Position numbers and translations under genes: made by a program | The notes under the pieces: model-generated | The model's database searches: none | The model's input: only the letters and a program-made list of their open reading frames with translations | What the model was told of the DNA's origin: nothing | Part shown: one piece after another, positions 6,467-11,673 of the stretch | How the letters are laid out: the number at the start of each line of letters is the position of its first letter | How positions within the stretch are numbered: the stretch's first letter is position 1 | DNA from: a virus | Virus record (IMG/VR): IMGVR_UViG_3300048837_000646 | Span: 1-29,056 of that record | Length of the DNA: 29,056 nucleotides | Reading direction: 5' to 3' (one strand)

Positions 6467-6496
6467 ATCTGGCGGAAGTTTCTCGAGGTGTGTCGC

Positions 6497-7831
6497 GTGA
6501 GCCTCCACCACGTCTCCCTGTTCGCCGGTGTCGGCGGTGCCGACCTCGGCATGGCAGCCGCCGGCATCCCCACCCTCCTCGCCTGCGAAATCGACAAGCA
6601 GGCGCGCGGCGTCCTCGCCCACCGCTTCCCCCACGCAACCCTCCACGACGACGTCAGGAGCCTCACAGGTGAGCACCTTCGACGAGCTGGCGCTATTCCC
6701 GACCGAACCATCCTCAGCGGCGGATTTCCCTGCCAGCCGTTCAGCGTCGCAGGACGTCGCCGCGGCATGGGTAACGGCGACGACCGCGGCGACCTCTACT
6801 GGCAGATCAGTCGGCTCCTGGCTGAGTTCCCTGCCCGCTGGATCGTCCTCGAGAACGTCCCTGGCCTTCTGTCCATTGACGGAGGACGGACGTTCGGAAC
6901 CATCCTCGGGGACTTGGCAGACCTCGGGTATGGGGTCGCGTACCGGGTTCTGGACGCTCAGTTCTTCGGAGTCCCCCAGCGTCGTCGTCGCGTGTTCATT
7001 GTCGGATGTCTTGGAGACGACCGGCGACCTGTCGAGGTACTGCTTGAGCCCGACGGCGGCGGCTGGGATTCTGCGGCGGGCGCGTCGGCGGGGTCGGGAT
7101 CTGCCGCTGGAGCTCGCGGTGGCGTTGTCGGCACTCTCCAGTCTGGCGGGGCCGGAAACCGCGGCTACCGCATAGACGCCGAGGCTGCCGCATCCGGTCA
7201 CCTAGTCCCCTACGTGAAGGCGAAGCGCGCTGCGACCGATCAGGACGACGAGACGTGGCGTCGTGACGACGTCACGCCGACGCTCAACGACTTCGACAAC
7301 GGCACCGAATCGCGCGCCACAGTGCTCGCGATCGGCGGGGCGGTGACGCACGCGCTGACCGCTGAGGGGCACGACGCCAGCGAGGACGGCACCGGACGTG
7401 GGACACCCATCGTTGCGTTCGCCCTCCGCGGGCGGGAGGAGGGGGCCGTCCCCGAGGTCACTGGCGTCGGCGACTCAGTCGGAGCATTGCGAGCGGCAAG
7501 CGGTGGGAGCTCACGCGACTACATCGCATTCAGCCACACGGCGGGCATCGACACGCAGGCGAGCACCGACGCCGCGACGTCGGTGCTCGCCGGACACGAC
7601 CGGATGCCAGCCGCCATGACCACCACCCAAGTCCGGCGTCTCACCCCCCGCGAATGCGAACGCCTCATGGGATGGCCCGACGACCACACCGCCCACCGCA
7701 TCGACCACAAGACCGGCGCAGTCATCCCCCAAGCCGACTCAAGCCGCTACCGGCAATGCGGCAACGGCATGGCCGCACCCGTCGTCGAGTGGATCGCCCG
7801 CCGCATCAACGCCACAGAGGAGACCCCATGA
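6497..7831 (+). CDS. DNA (cytosine-5) methyltransferase
   Basis: This 444-residue enzyme transfers a methyl group from S-adenosylmethionine to C5 of cytosine in DNA. Motifs in order are: I, LFAGVGGADLG (8-18); IV, GGFPCQPFS with catalytic Cys79; VI, ENVPG (119-123); VIII, QRRRRVFIVG (161-170); X, RQCGNGMAAP near the C-terminus. A long variable region (about 190-400) acts as the target-recognition part and includes a Gly/Ala/Ser-rich linker. The start is GTG 6497, eight bases after GAGG; the frame is open upstream but without family similarity. No cognate restriction gene is adjacent, so it looks like an orphan phage methylase, probably protecting phage DNA from host cleavage. The target site cannot be read from the sequence. 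Confidence 0.93.
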   Translation: MSLHHVSLFAGVGGADLGMAAAGIPTLLACEIDKQARGVLAHRFPHATLHDDVRSLTGEHLRRAGAIPDRTILSGGFPCQPFSVAGRRRGMGNGDDRGDLYWQISRLLAEFPARWIVLENVPGLLSIDGGRTFGTILGDLADLGYGVAYRVLDAQFFGVPQRRRRVFIVGCLGDDRRPVEVLLEPDGGGWDSAAGASAGSGSAAGARGGVVGTLQSGGAGNRGYRIDAEAAASGHLVPYVKAKRAATDQDDETWRRDDVTPTLNDFDNGTESRATVLAIGGAVTHALTAEGHDASEDGTGRGTPIVAFALRGREEGAVPEVTGVGDSVGALRAASGGSSRDYIAFSHTAGIDTQASTDAATSVLAGHDRMPAAMTTTQVRRLTPRECERLMGWPDDHTAHRIDHKTGAVIPQADSSRYRQCGNGMAAPVVEWIARRINATEETP

Positions 7832-8022
7832 CCTACATCGTGACCCTCCGACTCGACGGCGAATGGCTCAACCACATCGAACACCTCCGCACCATCGTCG
7901 AATACGACGAGACGTTCGAGCTCCTGGCCGTCGCGGTGGAACGCGGCGCGCCAACCATCGGACGCACCTGCCCAGAGTGTGGCGACGAGGTCACCCCCGG
8001 AACGATCGGCTGCGACGAATGA
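7828..8022 (+). CDS. small protein with C-terminal CxxC, 64 aa
   Basis: ATG 7828 overlaps the methyltransferase stop (ATGA), so the two are co-translated. The N-terminal half looks like a small alpha/beta piece (YIVTLRLDGEWLNHIEHLRTIVEY). The C-terminal half carries TCPECGDEV and a late Cys in IGCDE, a partial zinc ribbon. It is the first of three consecutive tiny Cys-rich genes. Function unknown. Confidence 0.65.
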   Translation: MTYIVTLRLDGEWLNHIEHLRTIVEYDETFELLAVAVERGAPTIGRTCPECGDEVTPGTIGCDE

Positions 8023-8192
8023 GCGCCTGCGAGTTCTGCGGCAACGACGACGCCACCGTCTGCGCCTGCACCGACTGCCTCGGCTACGGCGTCGCCGACC
8101 TCGCACTCGGCCTAGCCATCGTCCTCGGCGGCAACTCCGAGGACTGGACCGATATCGCCGCAGCCCAACGCGACGCAATCGAGGGCGCATGA
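8019..8192 (+). CDS. small Cys-rich protein, 57 aa
   Basis: ATG 8019 overlaps the previous stop by four bases. The N-terminus has CEFC (4-7) and a second cluster, CACTDC (15-20), enough ligands for a zinc ribbon. A hydrophobic helix (VADLALGLAIVLGG) and an acidic helical tail follow. A metal-binding interaction module is likely; the partner is unknown. Confidence 0.65.
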   Translation: MSACEFCGNDDATVCACTDCLGYGVADLALGLAIVLGGNSEDWTDIAAAQRDAIEGA

Positions 8193-8347
8193 GCGACCAC
8201 GAGGGCACCCTCCTCGCCATCCGCGACGGCATCTACACCACCGGCTGGACCTGCGGATGCGCCTGCGGCTGGACCAGCGACGCACGCGACACCCCCGGCG
8301 CAGCCCTCGCCGACTACGCCACACACCTCCGACCCGCGAAGGACTGA
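8189..8347 (+). CDS. small Cys-rich protein, 52 aa
   Basis: ATG 8189 overlaps the previous stop. The core TCGCACGWTS has three cysteines with alternating spacing, and the tail DTPGAALADYATHL ends with a histidine that could complete a zinc site. This CxCxCGW...H layout is common in very small actinophage proteins with no known function. One base separates its stop from the HNH start. Confidence 0.65.
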   Translation: MSDHEGTLLAIRDGIYTTGWTCGCACGWTSDARDTPGAALADYATHLRPAKD

Positions 8348-8348
8348 C

Positions 8349-8906
8349 ATGGCCGTATCCAAGCGCATCCGATTCGAAGTCCTCCGCCGCGACGGGCACG
8401 CCTGCCGCTACTGCGGCGGGAAGGCGCCAGACGTGCGACTCACCGTCGACCACGTGATGCCCGTCGCGTTGGGCGGCTCCGACGACCCGACCAACCTGGT
8501 CGCGGCCTGCGCCGACTGCAACTCCGGCAAGGCCTCGGTGGCGCCTGACGCCGAGGTCGTCGCCGACGTGGCCGAGGATGCGCTGCGCTGGACGCTGGCC
8601 ATGGAGGCTGCCCAGGAGCAGCTGCTCGCGAAGATGCGTGAGGACCACGCCGTGGTCGGCACCTTCCTCGATGTCTGGGAGAAGCACGGCGGATTCAACC
8701 TCCCCAGCGACTTCGCCGAGCGCGTCATCGGCTACTACCGTGCCGGCCTCCCCGAAGAGGTCATCAAGGACGCTGCCTTCATCGCCACGGGCGCACGTCA
8801 CGTCACCTACCGGGCCCGCTTCGGCTACTTCTGCGGGATCTGCCGCAACCGGCTCAAGGACCTGCGCGAGACGGCGGCCTCGATCGCATCCGAGGTGGAG
8901 GTCTGA
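8349..8906 (+). CDS. HNH endonuclease, 185 aa
   Basis: The HNH fold is clear: Cys19/Cys22 (CRYC), the catalytic DHVMPVALGG with Asp34-His35, Asn49 in DPTNLV, and Cys54/Cys57 (CADC) closing the zinc site. Residues 60-185 add a helical extension with a second CGIC pair (162-165). HNH enzymes nick or cut DNA. Roles in phages include packaging, homing and host-DNA attack. This one lies between the methyltransferase block and the replication pair rather than beside the terminase, so a role in replication or as a selfish element is possible. The C-terminal extension is not a domain I recognise. Confidence 0.88.
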   Translation: MAVSKRIRFEVLRRDGHACRYCGGKAPDVRLTVDHVMPVALGGSDDPTNLVAACADCNSGKASVAPDAEVVADVAEDALRWTLAMEAAQEQLLAKMREDHAVVGTFLDVWEKHGGFNLPSDFAERVIGYYRAGLPEEVIKDAAFIATGARHVTYRARFGYFCGICRNRLKDLRETAASIASEVEV

Positions 8907-9259
8907 TGGCCCGCGTCGCGACGCGCATCTACGTCCCGCTGGACGTGAACTTCTTCGACGACGCGAAGATCGTCGAGGCCGGTGAGGCTGCTGGATGGCT
9001 GTACCTCAACATGTGCGCCAAGGCCAAGCAGCTCGATGAGGACGGCGTCATGACGCGCAGCCAGGTCGAGCGCCTGGGCGTCCGCGGGTGGCAGAAGCGG
9101 CTCGCCCGCCTCATCGAGGTCGGCGCCGTCGAGGAAGCCGGGGCAGGAATCTACGGCATCGTCGGCTGGCTCAACTGGAACGAGTCGAAGCAGGCCAGGG
9201 CTGAGCGACTGAAGGCTGACCGCGCCCGGAAGGGCAAGTCGAATGGGGCTGGAAAGTGA
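8906..9259 (+). CDS. replication-initiation-like winged-helix protein, 117 aa
   Basis: ATG 8906 overlaps the HNH stop by one base. The N-terminal pattern RIYVPLDVNFFDDAKIVEAGEAAGWLYL resembles the DNA-binding domain of phage replication initiators, which usually begin with a statement of this kind and a winged helix (SQVERLGVRGWQKRLARLIEVGAVEEAG). It ends in a basic tail (ADRARKGKSNGAGK). In related proteins, as I recall them, this domain is followed in the same polypeptide by a linker and a C-terminal domain. Here the frame stops and the next gene starts in the -1 frame within GTGA. The iteron cluster lies just downstream, which fits an origin-binding role like that of lambda O. Confidence 0.7.
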   Translation: MARVATRIYVPLDVNFFDDAKIVEAGEAAGWLYLNMCAKAKQLDEDGVMTRSQVERLGVRGWQKRLARLIEVGAVEEAGAGIYGIVGWLNWNESKQARAERLKADRARKGKSNGAGK

Positions 9260-9744
9260 GCGCCATTCCAGACGGATTCCAGGCGGAATCCGCTCGGATT
9301 CCGGTACACGTTCCGCAGGATTCCGCGTTCAATACAGCAAGCAAGAACAGGGAATCCCGGGACTTGGGCAGTTCTACGCAAGTCCGTAGCGGCCGGCCTG
9401 GGCTACGAGCCATCCGATCCGAGGACGTGCTGGCGGCCACCGTCGTCGCCCTCATCGCCCTGCGGCCCGACTGGCGCCCCGACGTCCTCGACGACGTGCT
9501 CAGCAAGGACCCTCGGCCGTGGCGCACCGTCATCGCCGCCGCGCTCACCTGCGCCCTCGACGGCCAGGCGCACCCCGGCCTGATCGCCAGCACCGGGCCG
9601 CGGTGGTTCACCGGCGAGTACGCCCCGACGCCGACCCCGCCGGCGATCGCCGATTACCGCCGCGCCGCGCGCTGCGCCCACGGCGAGATCGAGGGCCAGT
9701 GCGCCCTGTGTCGCCGCCGCATCCCAGCCGAGGAGTCCGCGTGA
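9256..9744 (+). CDS. replication-associated protein, 162 aa, carrying the putative origin
   Basis: GTG 9256 overlaps the previous stop (GTGA). The first 50 residues (IPDGFQAESARIPVHVPQDS...) are low in structure and encode the iteron DNA. Residues 55-110 form a helical domain (EDVLAATVVALIALRPDW, RPWRTVIAAALTCALDG), and the C-terminus has CAHGEIEGQCALCRR, a possible zinc knuckle. The first part reads like the linker that would join it to the preceding winged-helix protein. The two genes may be a split initiator, or may be joined by frameshifting at the A-AAG just before the stop. A role in replication is inferred from context. Confidence 0.65.
   Translation: MSAIPDGFQAESARIPVHVPQDSAFNTASKNRESRDLGSSTQVRSGRPGLRAIRSEDVLAATVVALIALRPDWRPDVLDDVLSKDPRPWRTVIAAALTCALDGQAHPGLIASTGPRWFTGEYAPTPTPPAIADYRRAARCAHGEIEGQCALCRRRIPAEESA
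9263..9358 (+). repeat. phased GGATTCC/GGAATCC iterons, candidate replication origin
   Basis: Five exact 7-base sites (GGATTCC or its complement GGAATCC) start at 9274, 9285, 9296, 9318 and 9351. The offsets are 0, 11, 22, 44 and 77, all multiples of 11. A degenerate sixth, CCATTCC, begins at 9263 on the same grid. Eleven is not a multiple of three, so codon structure does not explain the phasing. One site per helical turn on one face is how initiators bind origins. The last site is the palindrome GGGAATCCC. The stretch at about 9325-9350 is locally AT-richer. Lambda's origin lies inside its O gene in the same way. Confidence 0.7.
9360..9385 (+). repeat. small inverted repeat next to the iterons
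   Basis: GGACTTG (9360-9366) and CAAGTCC (9379-9385) form a perfect 7-base inverted repeat around a 12-base loop, directly after the last iteron. It may be part of the origin (a binding site or strand-opening element) or chance. Support is limited to its position. Confidence 0.35.
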
Positions 9745-10457
9745 CCGACGACACCTGCATCGCCGTCCACCGCCACGACCCTGAGCGCCCACGCCGCGCG
9801 GTCGACGGGCTGAGGCTCTGCCCGGGTCACCTCGACGGGCTGCGACGCGACCTGCGCGCCCTGCCGCAGCTGCACGCCGAGCTCGCCGGCCGGCTGCTCG
9901 AGGTCGGCGACCAGGTCGGACGCTCCGGTCGTGGCGACGCCGTCGGCATCGCGCTCTCCGACACCGTGGTCCGCAGCCGTGACCACATCCGCGCCACGCT
10001 CGTCTCGTGGACGCAGGTCGCACTCGAAGAGGGCCCGTGGGAGGTCGCACCACCCGACGACCTGGCCGCGATCGGCGCCTGGCTCGACGACCGGGCCGAG
10101 TGGTTCGCCGCCCGCGAGTGGGCCGACGAGGTCGTGCGCAACCTGGCCGAGACCATCGCCGAAGCGCGCTCAGCTCTGCACCCGAACTCGGTCTACCGCG
10201 TCGAGCTCGGCCCCTGCCCCGAGATCGCCGGCGAGGACCAGGAGCGCTGTCCCGGCCTGGTCATCGCGTTCATGCGACGCCAGGACGACGTGCTGCCGTC
10301 CGTCGTGCGGTGCACCGAGCGAGGCGACCAGGGCGAGGACCAGCCCCACGTCTGGACCGCCGATCGCTGGCACTCGCTCGGCCGGCGCATGGGACGCGAT
10401 CTGCACCCCGAGGCCGCCGCCGCACTGCTCGCCGCGATCACGACACGCCAGGCCTGA
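9741..10457 (+). CDS. conserved-type actinophage protein, 238 aa, function unknown
   Basis: GTG 9741 overlaps the previous stop. The N-terminus (CIAVHRHDP... GLRLCPGHLDGLRRDL) has a Cys/His set that could bind zinc. A helical middle follows (ELAGRLLEVGDQVG), then a Trp-rich segment (WLDDRAEWFAAREWADEVVRN), and a second Cys pattern (LGPCPEIAGEDQERCPG), ending in helices (RMGRDLHPEAAAALLAAI). Proteins of this layout follow replication genes in actinophages and are usually unnamed. It is the last gene before a repeat and a terminator, so it closes the early/replication transcript. Confidence 0.7.
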   Translation: MTDDTCIAVHRHDPERPRRAVDGLRLCPGHLDGLRRDLRALPQLHAELAGRLLEVGDQVGRSGRGDAVGIALSDTVVRSRDHIRATLVSWTQVALEEGPWEVAPPDDLAAIGAWLDDRAEWFAAREWADEVVRNLAETIAEARSALHPNSVYRVELGPCPEIAGEDQERCPGLVIAFMRRQDDVLPSVVRCTERGDQGEDQPHVWTADRWHSLGRRMGRDLHPEAAAALLAAITTRQA

Positions 10458-10462
10458 CCGGG

Positions 10463-10500
10463 CTTGACGATGTCGGAGGCTCTTGACATCCTGGAGGCTA
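10463..10500 (+). repeat. tandem CTTGAC...GGAGGCT repeat
   Basis: Two adjacent units each start CTTGAC and end GGAGGCT, with 6 and 5 different bases in between (10463-10481 and 10482-10499). They lie in a non-coding gap just upstream of the hairpin terminator. TTGACG and TTGACA in the units look like -35 boxes, but no good -10 lies 16-18 bases downstream. An operator or an upstream part of a late control region is possible. Confidence 0.5.
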
Positions 10501-10521
10501 CTTTCCCTCCCGTGTCGAAAG

Positions 10522-10543
10522 AGCCCCGCCAGAGCGCGGGGCT
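10522..10543 (+). terminator. hairpin terminator at the early/late junction
   Basis: AGCCCCGC and GCGGGGCT form a perfect 8-base stem with a six-base loop (CAGAGC). It is preceded by AAAG and followed by TTCGC rather than a long T run. It lies in the gap between the last replication-region gene and the next small gene, where read-through from early genes would be checked. GC-rich actinobacterial terminators often lack a U tract. Confidence 0.65.
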
Positions 10544-10566
10544 TCGCTGTGTCCGGGGGTGATCCG

Positions 10567-10716
10567 ATGAGCGACGAGCGCCCCGACCACCATGAGCTCG
10601 ACGAGGCCATCGCCAACGCGAACCAGACCGTGAAGCGGTTGCGCCTGCGCGGCACTCACGCTCAGGTCGCCGAAGCCGAGCGCTACCGCGACCAGCTGCT
10701 CGAGCAGCGACGCTGA
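10567..10716 (+). CDS. small charged helical protein, 49 aa
   Basis: The ATG at 10567 follows GGGGGTG with a five-base spacer. The frame is also open upstream to a TTG at 10483, but that runs through the terminator and repeat and is rejected. The product is charged and helical (HHELDEAIANANQTVKRLRLR ... AEAERYRDQLLEQRR is one long amphipathic helix in two parts), a likely short coiled coil. It is the first gene after the terminator. Function unknown. Confidence 0.65.
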   Translation: MSDERPDHHELDEAIANANQTVKRLRLRGTHAQVAEAERYRDQLLEQRR

Positions 10717-10814
10717 TGTGCGACCAGCACAAGGCCAGCCTGGTCCTGCTCGGCCTCTGGGTCGGCACAGTCGGGCTCGCCGTCTTCGTCGTCCGGTTCT
10801 GCGCCGGCATCTGA
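10716..10814 (+). CDS. tiny single-pass membrane protein, 32 aa
   Basis: ATG 10716 overlaps the previous stop by one base, and its own stop overlaps the next ATG by one base, so it fits exactly between two genes. After MCDQHKA the peptide is a single hydrophobic helix (SLVLLGLWVGTVGLAVFVV) with a short RFCAGI tail. Membrane micropeptides of this size occur often before the terminase in actinophages. Role unknown. Confidence 0.55.
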   Translation: MCDQHKASLVLLGLWVGTVGLAVFVVRFCAGI

Positions 10815-11143
10815 TGCCCCGAGCGCTGCGGCCCTGCACCGTCGTCGGGTGCCCCGAACTCACCGAGCACGGCGGCAAGTGCGCCACCCACCGAGCCGAG
10901 GCTGAGGCTGCACGCCCCAGCCGCCAGGCACGCGGCTACGGACGCGACCACGACCGCGAGCGACGCCGCTGGGTCGGCCTGATCCGGCGTGGCGGCGTCA
11001 CCTGCGCCCGCTGCGGGCGACCGATCGCGGCCGACGACGACTGGCACCTCGACCACCGCGACGACCGCGCCGGCTACCTCGGCGCCTCGTGCGCGACGTG
11101 CAACACGGCCGCTGGTGGGAGGGCTGCGTGGGGTGGGGGGTGA
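10814..11143 (+). CDS. HNH endonuclease next to the terminase
   Basis: This 109-residue HNH protein has an N-terminal zinc finger (Cys8, Cys13, Cys23, His26), a basic segment (RGYGRDHDRERRRW, 40-53), then the HNH core: CARC (64-67), LDHRDD with Asp80-His81, and CATCN (93-97). This architecture, placed directly before the terminase small subunit, matches the HNH proteins that work with terminase in cos-type packaging in many siphophages. It likely nicks DNA at the packaging site during end formation. ATG 10814 overlaps the previous stop by one base. Confidence 0.9.
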   Translation: MPRALRPCTVVGCPELTEHGGKCATHRAEAEAARPSRQARGYGRDHDRERRRWVGLIRRGGVTCARCGRPIAADDDWHLDHRDDRAGYLGASCATCNTAAGGRAAWGGG

Positions 11144-11268
11144 CCCCTCCCCCGGGACCCCTCCGGGACCGCTGGGGGATGCCGCTCGCTGTCTGTACGA
11201 GTTCCCCTTGACCTTCGGCCGCCGCGATGGTGGCCGGCTGAGTCGCGCGATGCGACGGAGGTTGACAC
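11144..11268 (+). other. non-coding gap before the terminase; candidate cos region
   Basis: This 125-base gap between the HNH gene and the terminase small subunit has no coding support. Its left end is GC-rich and self-complementary with the end of the HNH gene (GGGTGGGG at 11131 against CCCCTCCC at 11144, one mismatch), and it carries a repeated CGGGACC. A GGAGG ribosome site sits at its right end. In cos phages the cohesive-end site commonly lies between HNH and the small terminase. No known cos sequence can be identified here. Confidence 0.4.
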
Positions 11269-11673
11269 ATGCCAGGCCCCGCTCCGAACCCTGATGCCCG
11301 TCGGCGCAACGCTCGCGTCGGCGCCGTGAAGCTGCCCGCCGAGGGTCGCAAGGGCGAACCGCCCGAGTGGCCGTTCGGCGGCAAGACGCCGCCGATCTGG
11401 GCCGTCCTGTGGGCGAAGCCGCAGGCGGTGATGTGGGAGCGTCAGCAGATCGTGCACGTGGTGGCCCGCTACTGCCTGCTGCTCTCCGACCTGGACTATG
11501 CCGCGGAGGTCCGCCAGCTCGAGGACCGTCTCGGCCTGAACCCGAAGGCGATGCGGACCTTGATGTGGGAGGTCGCACCGGACGAGGTCGCTGAGGCCCG
11601 CGCCGCGGCGACGGCTCCGACGAAGCGGCGGACGCTCAAGGTGGTCGGCGCCGATGCCGTGGCGGCCGACTGA
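11269..11673 (+). CDS. terminase small subunit
   Basis: This 134-residue protein begins MPGPAPNPDARRRNAR, the Pro/Arg-rich opening typical of actinophage small terminases. A helical core follows (VMWERQQIVHVVARYCLLL, EVRQLEDRLGLNPKAMRTL), ending with a basic tail (TKRRTLKVVG). The small subunit recognises the packaging site and hands DNA to the large subunit. The start follows a GGAGG site. The gene overlaps the next by 20 bases, which ties their translation together. The assignment is strong from sequence pattern plus position. Confidence 0.85.
   Translation: MPGPAPNPDARRRNARVGAVKLPAEGRKGEPPEWPFGGKTPPIWAVLWAKPQAVMWERQQIVHVVARYCLLLSDLDYAAEVRQLEDRLGLNPKAMRTLMWEVAPDEVAEARAAATAPTKRRTLKVVGADAVAAD

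Noticed and set aside
6441-6469. Plus-strand promoter for the methyltransferase using TACATC as -10
   Set aside because: The matching -35 position reads ACCCCT, and TACATC lacks the final T, so the support is too weak.
6278-6496. Upstream extension of the methyltransferase frame
   Set aside because: It would run through the promoter and two minus-strand genes. The family sequence begins at LFAGVGG just after GTG 6497, which has its own GAGG site.
6497-8906. Complete restriction-modification system
   Set aside because: No gene resembles a type II restriction enzyme; the HNH protein alone is not enough to claim it.
10463-10500. Mycobacteriophage-type stoperator sites
   Set aside because: Only the CTTGAC part resembles the known 13-base stoperator; the rest does not match and no further copies stand out.
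10483-10566. TTG start for the 49-aa gene
   Set aside because: It would translate through the tandem repeat and terminator hairpin; ATG 10567 has a good ribosome site.
11208-11236. Promoter before the terminase from TTGACC
   Set aside because: No acceptable -10 box occurs 16-18 bases downstream.
10193-11578. Long minus-strand frame across the early/late junction
   Set aside because: It spans a terminator, several good plus-strand genes and a non-coding gap, and the product is Arg/Ser/Pro-rich with no family pattern.
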